Assembly (NCBI RefSeq): GCF_025398735.1
Contig: NZ_CP104694.1
Span: forward strand, 1,823,001 to 1,887,000
Length of the DNA: 64,000 nucleotides
Source: Tahibacter amnicola
GTDB lineage: Bacteria; Pseudomonadota; Gammaproteobacteria; Xanthomonadales; Rhodanobacteraceae
Direction: 5' to 3'
A program made the translations under genes and the position numbers. How positions within the stretch are numbered: the stretch's first letter is position 1; every line of letters begins with the position of its first letter. This document shows positions 45,130-54,593 of this stretch, in pieces. Below the pieces are notes generated by a model. That model made no database searches. It saw nothing but the letters and a program-made list of their open reading frames with translations, and had not been told where the DNA came from.

Positions 45130-47481
45130 ATGTTGTCGTTGATTTCCAAGCCGCTGCGCGCCACGGGCGCGGCAGCTCTGCTTCTTGCTGCCTGCGCGCC
45201 GGCCGCATCGGCCCGTGAGCAGGCGTGGATCCGCGCCGCCGGCGTGCATCAGAACATCGCGCATATCGCCGCCGACGCCAATGTCGATGCGCGGCCGCCG
45301 CTGCGCGATCCGAGCGCGGTGCACGTCGACTACGACATGCCCGATCCTGCCGTTTCCCGCGCCATTGCACGTGACCAGGCGAACACGTCATCGCAGGTGC
45401 GGGGCGGCACCTGCGACATGGCGGCTTTCGCCAGTGCCAGCGGCACGGCCCTGGTCGATCTGGTGAAGGCATCGGATGTCGTCGAATGCCTCTACGATCT
45501 GTTCGGCGTCACCGGTACCCAGGCCGGCCAGATCTTCGGCGAAGCCAAGATGATCACGATCGCCAACGCACTGGCGACCAACGCCACGACGTATCCGGGC
45601 GACAACTCGCAGCAGACGCTCAACCTGGTGATGTTCCTGCGCGCCGGTTACTACGTGCAGGACAACAACAGCGCAGACGTCGGTGCCTACGGCACGGCAC
45701 TGCGCAACGCGATGCGCCCGGCATTCGACAACTTTTCGGCGAACAGCCACTTCCTGGATGCCACGTCCGCGCACGGCGATGTGCTGAGCGAGGTCGTCAC
45801 GCTGATCGACAGTTCCACCGACGGCGGCCACTACCTGCCGACGCTCAAGTCGCTGCTCAACAACTACGGCAATGCGCATCGTTCCATCACCAGCATGCAG
45901 ACGTCGACCAACAACGTCTTCAACGTGCTCTTCCGTGGCCACCAGTTCGCGGACTTCCGCGCCGCCGTGATTGCCGACGGTTCCATCACCGTGGCGCTGG
46001 CGGACTTTATCGCCAACAACACGGCGGACCTGGGTACCGGCCGGGAATACCTGCTCCTCAATGCCGGCTACGAGCTGACGCGCTTTCTGGATACCTCCCT
46101 CTACGCACCCAACCCGCAGGCCTCGGCACGTCCGCGCGTGAAGAACATCCTGACCACCTTCCCGATGGTGGGCGTGGGCGGTCGCTTGTGGGCGTCCGTA
46201 GCCGACGGTGCTGAATACTACGACGAAGGAAATTGTGCCTATTACGGCATTTGTGACTTCCGCACGGCGCTGGAAGCTCAGGTGCTGTCCATCACGCATG
46301 CGTGCAGTCCGACGCTGACACTGCGTGCGCAGAATCTCACGACGCAGCAGATTGCCGATACCTGCACCACGCTGGGAGGCGAGGAGACCTACTTCCACCA
46401 AAAGATGGCGACCAGCAACACTCCGATCGCCGGTGACGTCAACTCCAGTCTGCAGATGCTCGTTTTTGACAGCAGCGCCGACTACAAGGTGTACGCCAAC
46501 ATCATCTTCGGCATTGGCGTGAACAACGGCGGCATCTACATGGAGGGGGATCCGACCCAGGTGGGCAACACGCCGCGCTTCTTTGCCTACGAAACCGGTA
46601 CGCCGGGAACTGCGTCCTGGCAGATCTGGAACCTCACGCACGAATACATCCATTACCTGGACGGGCGTTTCAACACCAAGGGCGGCTTCTGTGACCTTCC
46701 GCTCGGTGGACTGTGCGACGACGAGGGCTTCACCGGCCCGCGCGGCTCGATGGTCTGGTACGTCGAAGGTATCGCCGAATACCTCTCCTACAGCTACCGC
46801 AACCTCGTGTTCACCGATGCCGTGGCCGAGGCCGAAAGTCGCAGTTTCGCGCTGTCGCAACTCTTCCAGACGGTCTACAGCACGGACTACGGCCGCACCT
46901 ACGAGTGGGGGTACCTGGCGGCGCGTTTCGTCTACGAATACCGCAACGCCGAGCTGAACCAGATGCTGCAGCACTTCCGCGCCGGAAATTACGATCCGGT
47001 GTTCTACAACCAGATCAACACGATCGGCACGAGCTGGGACGCGGACTTCGCCAGCTGGGTGGATTGCTACGTCGAAGCCAACGGCAATCCGACGGACTGC
47101 GTGCCCGATCGCATCATGAAGGGCAACTTCGAGCCGCCGCCGGCGCTGCCGGAGTGCACCGATGCCGACGAGCGCATGCTCAACAACGGTTGTCGCCGCA
47201 GCAATCAATCTGCGACGACCAGCAGCAAGGACTACTTCGTCTGGGTGCCGAACGGCCTGACCAAGCTCACGCTGAAAATCGCCGGTGGCACGGGCAATGC
47301 GGACATGTACGTCAAAGCCGGCGGCTGGGCGTCCCTCACGGAGTACGACTACCGGCCGTTCCTGGCGGGTAACGATGAGACCGTGGAAGTCAACAATCCG
47401 GCCGGTGGGCAGTGGTGGTACATCATGGTCCACCCGCGTGCACCATTTACCGGTATGGAAATCAGCGCAAAGTTCAATTAG
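45130..47481 (+). CDS. Secreted M9 family collagenase (tandem copy 1)
   Basis: The 783-residue protein has a signal peptide ending near ASAREQ, an N-terminal activator-type helical domain (M9N-like, residues about 90-380), a peptidase M9 domain, and a C-terminal PPC domain (residues about 690-783) that aids secretion or collagen binding. The zinc motif is HEYIHYLDGRF with His504, Glu505 and His508, and the third ligand is expected at Glu546 in YVEGIAEYLSYS. It matches Vibrio-type collagenases, which cut native collagen triple helices. A GGGGGG tract stands before the ATG at 45130. Its tandem paralogue follows 173 bases downstream. Confidence 0.92.
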   Translation: MLSLISKPLRATGAAALLLAACAPAASAREQAWIRAAGVHQNIAHIAADANVDARPPLRDPSAVHVDYDMPDPAVSRAIARDQANTSSQVRGGTCDMAAFASASGTALVDLVKASDVVECLYDLFGVTGTQAGQIFGEAKMITIANALATNATTYPGDNSQQTLNLVMFLRAGYYVQDNNSADVGAYGTALRNAMRPAFDNFSANSHFLDATSAHGDVLSEVVTLIDSSTDGGHYLPTLKSLLNNYGNAHRSITSMQTSTNNVFNVLFRGHQFADFRAAVIADGSITVALADFIANNTADLGTGREYLLLNAGYELTRFLDTSLYAPNPQASARPRVKNILTTFPMVGVGGRLWASVADGAEYYDEGNCAYYGICDFRTALEAQVLSITHACSPTLTLRAQNLTTQQIADTCTTLGGEETYFHQKMATSNTPIAGDVNSSLQMLVFDSSADYKVYANIIFGIGVNNGGIYMEGDPTQVGNTPRFFAYETGTPGTASWQIWNLTHEYIHYLDGRFNTKGGFCDLPLGGLCDDEGFTGPRGSMVWYVEGIAEYLSYSYRNLVFTDAVAEAESRSFALSQLFQTVYSTDYGRTYEWGYLAARFVYEYRNAELNQMLQHFRAGNYDPVFYNQINTIGTSWDADFASWVDCYVEANGNPTDCVPDRIMKGNFEPPPALPECTDADERMLNNGCRRSNQSATTSSKDYFVWVPNGLTKLTLKIAGGTGNADMYVKAGGWASLTEYDYRPFLAGNDETVEVNNPAGGQWWYIMVHPRAPFTGMEISAKFN

Positions 47482-47654
47482 CTGTTTGTTGTCCGGCATG
47501 TCGGCCCGGTGGGGGCCGGCATGCCGTGTTCTGCCGCTACGCACCACCGCACACAGAATGTGGTGGCGTAGACAGTCGGGTCCGTATGGAGCCCGGCATC
47601 ATAGAAAGTTGAGGTAAGACACCCAAATCATTCTGGTTATCCGGGGAGGCTCCC

Positions 47655-50012
47655 ATGTTTCCGTCGTCGTTTGTGAGGCCGCGCGCGATTTGCGCGGCGT
47701 TCATGCTTGTAATCGGTTTATCCGCGGCGCACGCCGCCTCCGATCCCGAATCGGGGCAGATACCGCCTCAAGGCTCGAACCAGGACATCGCACACATCGG
47801 CAAAGGGCCGAGAACGGGCGCGCAGCCGCCGCAGCGCGTGCCCAGCGAAGTGCATGTCGACTACGATCTGCCGGACCCCGCTGTCTCCCAGGCGCTCGCC
47901 CGAAGCACAGCCCACGCGGATGCATCACGCGCAACGCTGGCCTGCGATCTGTCCGCCTATGCATCGGCGTCAGGCAGCGCGCTCGTGTCGCTGGTGAAAT
48001 CGGCCGGCTTCACCGAATGCGTATCACCGTTATTCAACGTGACAGGTACCACGGCGGGGCAGATCTTCGCCGAGGCGAAGATGGTGACCATTGCCAATGC
48101 GATGGCCGCCGATGCACCGACGTATCCGGGCGACAACTCCCAGCTGATGCTCAACCTGGTGTCGTTTCTGCGCGCGGGCTACTACGTGCAGTTCTACCAG
48201 AGCGCAGCCGTCGGCACGTATGGCGCGCCGCTGCGCAACGCGATCCGTCCGGCGCTCGATGCGTACGTCGCGAACAGCCATTTCCTGGACGTGACGGCGG
48301 GCCACGGTGACGTGCTGCGTGAAGTGGTCACGCTCATGGACAGCTCCACGGAGAACGCCCGCTACCTGCCGACACTCAAGGTGCTGCTCAACAGCTACGG
48401 CAACGCGCATCGCACGATTGCCAGCATGCAGGCAGCGACCAATAGCGTCTTCACGGTGCTGTGGCGTGGCCACCAGTTCGATGACTATCGCGCGGCGGTC
48501 GTCGCCGACGGTTCGATCGTCATCACGCTGGCGGACTTCATCGCCAACAACGCGGTCGACCTGGATACGGGGCGCGAATACCTGATCACCAATGCCGGGC
48601 GCGAGATGGCCCGCTTTCTCGACAGCACCCGCTACGTACCCAACCCGCAGGCCAGTGCGCGTCCGCGCGTGAAGAACATCCTGACGACCTATCCCATGGT
48701 CGGCACGGGCGGCCGGCTGTGGGTCGCCGTCGCTGCGGCCGCCGAGTACTACGATCCGGGCAACTGCGCCTATTACGGCATCTGCAACTTCCAGACGGCG
48801 CTGGAAGCCCAGGTGTTGCCGACCACCCATGCCTGCAGCCCGACGCTGACCTTGCGCGCGCAGAACCTGACGCCCCAACAGATCCAGGACACCTGCGCGA
48901 CGCTCGGCGGAGAGGAAACCTTCTTCCACCAGAAGATGGCGACCAACAACACGCCGATTGCCGGCGACCTCAACGCCAATTTGGAAATGCTGGTGTTTGA
49001 CAGCAGTGCGGACTACCAGGCCTATGCCAGCGTGCTGTTTGATATCGACACGAACAACGGTGGCATCTACATCGAGGGTGATCCCACCCAGGCCGGCAAC
49101 CAGGCGCGCTTCTTCTGCTACGAAACCGGCACGCCGGGTACGTCGTCGTGGGAGATCTGGAATCTCTGGCACGAATACATTCACTACCTGGACGGCCGCT
49201 TCAACCTGAAGGGCGGATTCTGCGACCAGCCACTGGGTGGACTTTGCGACGGCGGCGGTTTCACGGGCCCGCGTGGTTCACTGGTGTGGTACATCGAAGG
49301 ACTGGCCGAGTACCTGTCCTACAGCTATCGCGACCTCGTCTACAGCCGCGCCGTTCAACAGGCCACCAGCTCAAGCTGGGCGTTGTCGGATCTTTTCCAG
49401 ACGGTCTACAGCACCGATTTCGCTCGCACCTACCAGTGGGGCTACCTGGCGACGCGTTTCGTATACGAGTACCGCCGGACCGAGCTGAACCAGATGCTGC
49501 AGAACTTTCGCAGCGGACTCTACGATCCCGCGCACTACAACCACATCAACGCGATCGGCACCAGCTGGAACGCGGACTTTGCCGCCTGGGTGCAGTGCTT
49601 CGTGGCGGCGAACGGCAATCCGGTGGACTGCGTTCCCGACCGCATCATGAAGGGCAACTTCGAGCCGCCGCCGCCGCTGCCCGAATGTACCAATCCGGAC
49701 GTGCGCGCGCTGGAGAACGGATGCCGTCGCACCAACCAGGCATCCTCCAGCGGCGACACGCACTATTTCGTGTGGGTACCGACAGGTCTTTCGAAGCTGA
49801 CGGTGAAGATATCCGGAGGTACGGGCAACGCCGACTTGCACGTGCGCGCCGGTACCTGGGCCTATACCAACGCCTACGACTACCGTCCCTACCTGCCCGG
49901 CAACGATGAGACCGTCGAGGTGAACAATCCGGCCGGCGGACAGTGGTGGTATGTGATGCTCAATGCGCGCGCGCCCTACACGGGTGTGGAAATCAGCGCG
50001 AAGTTCAATTAG
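47655..50012 (+). CDS. Secreted M9 family collagenase (tandem copy 2)
   Basis: This 785-residue paralogue of the upstream gene is similar along its whole length. It has a signal peptide ending at HAASD, the helical activator domain, the M9 zinc site HEYIHYLDGRF (His506, Glu507, His510) with YIEGLAEYLSYS as the downstream ligand region, and the C-terminal PPC domain ending in the same VEISAKFN-type tail. A strong GGGGAGG stands before the ATG at 47655. Each copy keeps its own ribosome-binding site and all catalytic residues, so both should be active. Differences lie mainly in the N-terminal 40 residues and the PPC domain. A terminator follows. Confidence 0.92.
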   Translation: MFPSSFVRPRAICAAFMLVIGLSAAHAASDPESGQIPPQGSNQDIAHIGKGPRTGAQPPQRVPSEVHVDYDLPDPAVSQALARSTAHADASRATLACDLSAYASASGSALVSLVKSAGFTECVSPLFNVTGTTAGQIFAEAKMVTIANAMAADAPTYPGDNSQLMLNLVSFLRAGYYVQFYQSAAVGTYGAPLRNAIRPALDAYVANSHFLDVTAGHGDVLREVVTLMDSSTENARYLPTLKVLLNSYGNAHRTIASMQAATNSVFTVLWRGHQFDDYRAAVVADGSIVITLADFIANNAVDLDTGREYLITNAGREMARFLDSTRYVPNPQASARPRVKNILTTYPMVGTGGRLWVAVAAAAEYYDPGNCAYYGICNFQTALEAQVLPTTHACSPTLTLRAQNLTPQQIQDTCATLGGEETFFHQKMATNNTPIAGDLNANLEMLVFDSSADYQAYASVLFDIDTNNGGIYIEGDPTQAGNQARFFCYETGTPGTSSWEIWNLWHEYIHYLDGRFNLKGGFCDQPLGGLCDGGGFTGPRGSLVWYIEGLAEYLSYSYRDLVYSRAVQQATSSSWALSDLFQTVYSTDFARTYQWGYLATRFVYEYRRTELNQMLQNFRSGLYDPAHYNHINAIGTSWNADFAAWVQCFVAANGNPVDCVPDRIMKGNFEPPPPLPECTNPDVRALENGCRRTNQASSSGDTHYFVWVPTGLSKLTVKISGGTGNADLHVRAGTWAYTNAYDYRPYLPGNDETVEVNNPAGGQWWYVMLNARAPYTGVEISAKFN

Positions 50013-50083
50013 CCACAAACCCTTTGGAGCGCCGGCCTTCGCGGGTCGGCGTTTCCCTTCGTGAGCGACGTGGCGCACACGAC

Positions 50084-50110
50084 CGGCCCCGGCAGCGGGG
50101 CCGTCTTTTT
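50084..50110. terminator. Terminator after the second collagenase gene
   Basis: CGGCCCCG-GCA-GCGGGGCCG-type pairing (GGCCCCG / CGGGGCC with GCAG loop) is followed by TCTTTTT. A weaker GC hairpin lies just upstream around 50030-50055. It separates two convergent genes. Confidence 0.82.
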
Positions 50111-50118
50111 CTGCGCCA

Positions 50119-50964
50119 TCAGCTGCCCAGCTCGATGATCTCGATGCCGAGGTAGGCGTTGATCGCATGCACGGCATTGGCCAGGGGCTCCTGTACGTGG
50201 GGCGCGTAGAGCGCACCGCGGTCCGCGGTTTCCATCCAGCCGAACAGGGACTGGCGCAGCTGTTCCTCGGTGCGGATGCGCAGGTGCACGTCCTCGAGAA
50301 TGCGCACGTACTCGCTCTGTGTCGGGCTGGCACCGATAGCCGTGAACACGGCCGCGAGCGCTGCCATGAAGGCTTCGGCGGTATCGGGCAGGCCGAAATC
50401 GTCCGGGCGGAAGTCCAGGAAGGCGCGGCTGGCATCCGCGTGCACCCGGAAGCTCACCTTTGCCAGCGAGTGGTACAGCGGTTCCTCGGACATCAGCACC
50501 AGCAGGAAATGGGCCGGATTGGCGATGACGGTGCCCTGAGCCGCGTGCCATTCGCGCGTCTGCACGAAATGGTAGAGACGGATGTGGTCGTTGAATTCCG
50601 CGGCCTGCAGCTGGTCGAGAATGAGGATGGTACGGGCGCCTTCGGAGTAGGCGCAGGCCTCCGTCACGATGCGCTCGAAGGCGGAAAGCGGTGTATCGAC
50701 CGTCTGCGGCGCCTCGCCTTCTTCCGTCACCACGATCGGTACCGGCGGCGGGGCGGGGCTGGTGAAGTCGTGATACAGCACGTGCGGGAAATCCAGCGCG
50801 TGAGCCAGGGCGTTGGCCAGCGCGGTCTTGCGGCGGCCTGACGCGCCGGTGATGTTCATGCAGCGCAGGTGCGATACATCTGATTCGAAGACGCAGCGCA
50901 GCGGATACTCGTAGTCGTCGTTGGACTCAAAACCGAAGTCGGCCAGTTTCCGGCGCAGGCTCAT
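50119..50964 (-). CDS. P-loop ATPase-like protein of unknown function
   Basis: This 281-residue cytoplasmic protein has a nucleotide-binding loop GASGRRKT (residues about 41-48) and TILILDQLQAAEF as a Walker B-like strand. In Walker B the usual second acidic residue is replaced by Gln, so hydrolysis may be slow or different. The N-terminus MSLRRKLADFGFESNDDYEYPL precedes the loop. The rest is helical and resembles small AAA+ type modules, but no family is recognised. ATG 50964 is preferred over a TTG two codons earlier. It is divergent from nothing close and ends next to the collagenase terminator. No neighbour suggests its partner. Confidence 0.6.
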   Translation of the reverse strand: MSLRRKLADFGFESNDDYEYPLRCVFESDVSHLRCMNITGASGRRKTALANALAHALDFPHVLYHDFTSPAPPPVPIVVTEEGEAPQTVDTPLSAFERIVTEACAYSEGARTILILDQLQAAEFNDHIRLYHFVQTREWHAAQGTVIANPAHFLLVLMSEEPLYHSLAKVSFRVHADASRAFLDFRPDDFGLPDTAEAFMAALAAVFTAIGASPTQSEYVRILEDVHLRIRTEEQLRQSLFGWMETADRGALYAPHVQEPLANAVHAINAYLGIEIIELGS

Positions 50965-51084
50965 GGGCAATACCGCTCAAGGGGCAACTCGCGTAGCCTA
51001 GAGCGCTACCCGGTCATTGGAAAGCCGGCGGCACGCTCGCCGGACGTGCGTTGCGGAGATTCACACAACCGTGGCGTGTGGAAG

Positions 51085-51109
51085 AAAAAAGGCCCGCACT
51101 GGGCGGGCC
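51085..51109 (-). terminator. Terminator of the class III aminotransferase gene
   Basis: On the reverse strand GGCCCGC-CCAGT-GCGGGCC is followed by six Ts. It lies 26 bases after the aminotransferase stop. Confidence 0.9.
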
Positions 51110-51135
51110 TTCCTGGAAGCATGGCGCGGGCGCGA

Positions 51136-52638
51136 TCAGGCGGCCTTGGCGCTGTCGGCGCTCTTGCGCGGGCCGTTCAGCAGGGCCTGGCGAACGCCGT
51201 CGACCACCAGGTCCACTTCCGCTTCGGTGATGGTGAAGGTCGGCGTGAAACGCAGCGAGTTGGTACCACCGTGGATGACGCCGATGCCGTTCTCGCGCAT
51301 AAACTCTTCGGTGCTATGGGTGCCGTAGCACTTGAATTCTGCGCTCAGCTCGCACGAGAACAGCAGGCCCGTGCCCTGCACCTTGGTGATGTAGCCCGGC
51401 AGCTCGGCCTTGAGCGCTTCGAGCTTCTGCACGAACTGCTGACCCCGCAGACGGATGTTGGCCTGTACATCCGGCGTGAGCATCGACAGCACGGCGCAGG
51501 CGACGTCCATCGCGCGCGGATTGGTCGTCATGGTGTTGCCGTAGATTCCCTTCTTGTACAGGCCCGCGGCGCGCTCGCCCACGGCCAGCACGGAAAGCGG
51601 GTACTGGCCAGCGTTGAGCGCCTTGGAATAGGTCTCCATGTCCGGCGCGGCCAGCTTTTCAAAGCCCGGGTAGTCGATGATCGACAGCACGCCGTGGGCA
51701 CGCAGACCGGCCTGGATCGAATCGACCAGGAGCAGCGAACCGTGCGCAAGCGTCAGCTCGCGCGCGGCGGCGTAGAACTCCGGCGTCACCGAACGGCCCG
51801 GGTCGCCTTCGCCCATCACCGGCTCCAGGAACATCGCTTCGATGAACCAGCCGTTCTTGTCGGCATCGGCGAAGACCTGCTTGAGCTGCTCGACACTGTA
51901 GGGCTCGACCGTCAGCAGCGTGCCCTCGTCGCGGAAGCTCGCCAGGTGCTGCACGTAGGTCTTGCGGGTGGAATCGGAATAGACGGCCGGGCGTTCGGTA
52001 CGGCCATGGAACGCCCCCTTGACGGCCAGGCGCTTGATCGCGCGGCCCGCGTGGCGGGCACCGGCGTCGGTCATCAGCTTGGCGTTCACGTCCACGATGC
52101 GCGATGCCAGCGACACCGACTCAGAGCCGGAATTCAGGCACAGGAAGCGGGTGTACGGGCAACCGCCGCGGCCGCTACCGATAGCGGCCTTGAGCGCGCG
52201 CGACAGCTTCAGCTGCGAGACGTTTGGCGTCATCACGTTGGCCATCGGCTGCGGGCGGCTCATCGCCTCGATCACCGGTGCCGGGGTGTGGCCGAAACCG
52301 AGCATGCCGTAGCCGCCCGAATCATGCACCACGGCGCCCTTGAGCGTGACGATCCACGGGCCACGCGCGGCCAGGGCGACGTACGGGTTCACCGAGTCAT
52401 CGGTGTAGAAATTGACGTAGTCGGCCTGGATCTGCTGCATCTGGGCGGCTTCGTCCAGGGCCAGCAGTTCCGGCAGGTCGCGCTGCAGCGCGAGGAACTG
52501 CTCATGGGCGGCGTCGACAGCGGCGACCAGCTCCGGCGAGGTGGCGGCGAAGCGGGCAATGGTCGCGTCGGACAGGCCGCGGGTGCGGGCGGCACCACCG
52601 GCGGAACGCAGGACGTTGAGTTTGTCGATCAGCTGCAT
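51136..52638 (-). CDS. Class III pyridoxal-phosphate aminotransferase, atypical
   Basis: This 500-residue protein has the class III fold. NSGSES (residues 169-174) binds the cofactor phosphate, GAFHGRT follows at 208-214, LLVDSIQAGLRAHG holds the PLP-pyridine Asp306, and the Schiff-base Lys339 lies in YSKALNAGQYP. The common DEVQ(T/S)G motif is changed to DSIQAG, and the N-terminal 80 residues are longer than in ornithine or GABA aminotransferases. Related proteins are annotated as lysine or diaminobutyrate-type aminotransferases, but the substrate cannot be assigned. ATG 52638 follows GGAGCGAG; an upstream in-frame ATG lacks an RBS. It is a single-gene unit with its own terminator. Confidence 0.85.
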   Translation of the reverse strand: MQLIDKLNVLRSAGGAARTRGLSDATIARFAATSPELVAAVDAAHEQFLALQRDLPELLALDEAAQMQQIQADYVNFYTDDSVNPYVALAARGPWIVTLKGAVVHDSGGYGMLGFGHTPAPVIEAMSRPQPMANVMTPNVSQLKLSRALKAAIGSGRGGCPYTRFLCLNSGSESVSLASRIVDVNAKLMTDAGARHAGRAIKRLAVKGAFHGRTERPAVYSDSTRKTYVQHLASFRDEGTLLTVEPYSVEQLKQVFADADKNGWFIEAMFLEPVMGEGDPGRSVTPEFYAAARELTLAHGSLLLVDSIQAGLRAHGVLSIIDYPGFEKLAAPDMETYSKALNAGQYPLSVLAVGERAAGLYKKGIYGNTMTTNPRAMDVACAVLSMLTPDVQANIRLRGQQFVQKLEALKAELPGYITKVQGTGLLFSCELSAEFKCYGTHSTEEFMRENGIGVIHGGTNSLRFTPTFTITEAEVDLVVDGVRQALLNGPRKSADSAKAA

Positions 52639-52908
52639 GGCTCGCTCCACAAAAAATACGACACGCACAGGCCACGGGTGCCTGTGGGTCACGGAATTGG
52701 CAAGGGTGCCTTTACGGCGGATGCCAGTCTAACAGAGGGTATTGGTCGACCATTGGGGCCGATCCGAGGCTGTCGGATGGTGCCAATTTGGCGATGGGGA
52801 AGGTGAAGAACGCGCATGACGCTTGTCAGGATGCGTGGCTGACGCCCGCGACTGGGTCCGCGCAGGCCGCCGGACTAGGGTAGAGCCATCTTCGGTGGAG
52901 ACCAGTGT

Positions 52909-53799
52909 ATGCATACCGACGTCGTCGCGGAATTGGCGAATGTGACCAAGCGTCACGGCGCGGTCCTGGCGCTGGACCAGGTCAGCCTCGGGATCCGGGC
53001 CGGCGAGGTGTACGCCCTGCTCGGCCCGAATGGTGCCGGCAAGTCGACCGCGATCGGTTGCCTGCTCGGCCTGCTTCCGCCCGATGCCGGGCAGGTCCGG
53101 CTGTTCGGCCTGGCGAACCGGGCGATGGCGGCACGCCGACGCGTCGGCGTGATGCTGCAGACCGCGACCCTGTCGGAAAATCTCACAGTAATCGAAGTGC
53201 TGAACCTGGTCCGCAGCTACTACGAGGCGCCGCGCAGCATTGCGGATATCGTCGCCATGGCCGGGCTGCAGGAGATCCTGCAGCGGCGCTATGGCGCGCT
53301 GTCCGTGGGCCAGCAGCGTCGCGTGCAGTTTGCGCTGGCGGTCTGCGGACGTCCGGACCTGCTGTTTCTCGATGAACCGACCGTCGGAATGGACACCGAG
53401 TCACGCACCTACCTGTGGAGCACGGTGCGCCACCTCGTCGGCGGCGGCTGCGCCGTGGTGTTGACGACGCACTATCTGGAAGAGGCCGAGGCGCTGGCGC
53501 ACCGGGTCGGCGTCCTGGCACGCGGGCGGCTCGTCGCCGAGGGCGACATCGAGACGATCCGCGCCCGCGTCAGCTATCGCCAGATCCGCTGTGTCAGCGG
53601 GCTGGACCTGGCACAGCTGTCCGGCTGGAGCGGCGTCCACGACGCCGAGCGCCAGGGCGAATGGCTCAACATCACCACACGCGAGCCGGAAACCGTGCTA
53701 CGCCGATTGTTGCAGGCCGACACGGCCGTTCGCGAACTGGAAGTGCGGCGTGCAGGCCTCGCCGAAGCCCTGAATGAAATCACCCGGGAGGCTGCGTGA
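52909..53799 (+). CDS. ABC transporter ATP-binding protein
   Basis: This 296-residue ATPase of an ABC-2 type exporter has Walker A GPNGAGKST (39-47), signature LSVGQQRR (131-138), Walker B LLFLDEP (151-157) and the switch His in TTHYLEEAEAL. The C-terminal 80 residues form the small extra domain common in drug- or lipid-exporting DrrA-like ATPases. It overlaps the permease gene by four bases, and the histidine kinase and response regulator follow. This arrangement resembles sensing-and-export cassettes such as DesKR-linked ABC systems. The substrate is unknown. Confidence 0.93.
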   Translation: MHTDVVAELANVTKRHGAVLALDQVSLGIRAGEVYALLGPNGAGKSTAIGCLLGLLPPDAGQVRLFGLANRAMAARRRVGVMLQTATLSENLTVIEVLNLVRSYYEAPRSIADIVAMAGLQEILQRRYGALSVGQQRRVQFALAVCGRPDLLFLDEPTVGMDTESRTYLWSTVRHLVGGGCAVVLTTHYLEEAEALAHRVGVLARGRLVAEGDIETIRARVSYRQIRCVSGLDLAQLSGWSGVHDAERQGEWLNITTREPETVLRRLLQADTAVRELEVRRAGLAEALNEITREAA

Positions 53800-54560
53800 T
53801 GTTTGACCTTGTCATCGACCCGCGTGCGCGCAACAGCCTGCTGCAGGAAATCCGCTGCGAATTCCTGCGCCTGTGGCGCTCACCCAGCTTCATCGTTCCG
53901 ACGTTGCTGTTCCCGGGCATGTTCTACGTGCTGTTCGGTGTGATCCTGACGATGAGCAAGTCATTCCAGGCCGCCCACTACATGATGGCCTCGTACTGCG
54001 TGTTCGGCGTCATTGCACCCGGACTGTTCGGCTTCGGCGTCACGGTCGCCCTGGAGCGCGAAAAGGGCCTGCTCGCGCTCAAGCGCGCCTTGCCGATGCC
54101 ACCGGCCAACTACCTGCTGGCCAAACTGGCCACTGCCATCGCGTTTGCGCTGGTGATCTACCTGGAGCTGTGCGTACTGGGTGCGACGCTTGGCGGCGTG
54201 CGCCTGGAAGCGGCGCAGTGGCTCCAGTTGTCGCTGGTGCCGCTCCTGGGCGTGCTGCCGTTCTGCGCGCTGGGCCTTCTGGTCGGCTGCCTCACGACAG
54301 GGCAGGGCGCACCGGCGGTCGGCAACCTGATCTACCTGCCGCTGGCGTTTCTGTCGGGCCTGTGGATACCGCTCTTCGCACTACCCAAGGTCTTCCAGAT
54401 GCTCGCGCCCCTGTGGCCGGCCTGGCATCTGGGACAGCTGGCCCAGGCGGCGATCGGCCAGCCACACACCGGCACTGTGTTCGAACATGTCACTTACCTG
54501 GCCGGTTTCACCGCGATCCTGTTCTATTTCGCCCAGCGACGCCTGGCCAGGGTGGGCTGA
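53796..54560 (+). CDS. ABC-2 type transporter permease
   Basis: This 254-residue membrane protein has six predicted transmembrane helices, including SFIVPTLLFPGMFYVLFGV near the start and LIYLPLAFLSGLWIPLFALP late. It belongs to the ABC-2 exporter permeases and pairs with the ATPase whose gene it overlaps by four bases (ATGA). The typical ABC-2 signature region around the fifth helix is intact. With the two-component genes after it, the unit may be induced by membrane or antibiotic stress; this is inferred from context. Confidence 0.92.
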   Translation: MMFDLVIDPRARNSLLQEIRCEFLRLWRSPSFIVPTLLFPGMFYVLFGVILTMSKSFQAAHYMMASYCVFGVIAPGLFGFGVTVALEREKGLLALKRALPMPPANYLLAKLATAIAFALVIYLELCVLGATLGGVRLEAAQWLQLSLVPLLGVLPFCALGLLVGCLTTGQGAPAVGNLIYLPLAFLSGLWIPLFALPKVFQMLAPLWPAWHLGQLAQAAIGQPHTGTVFEHVTYLAGFTAILFYFAQRRLARVG

Positions 54561-54593
54561 GCATCACCGGCACAAACATGCAACGATAGGCGA

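Noticed and set aside
45388..47547. Reverse-strand open frame of 719 codons opposite the first collagenase
   Set aside because: It is antisense to an intact conserved gene, and the same shadow appears opposite the paralogue, which is expected from shared sequence and not from function.
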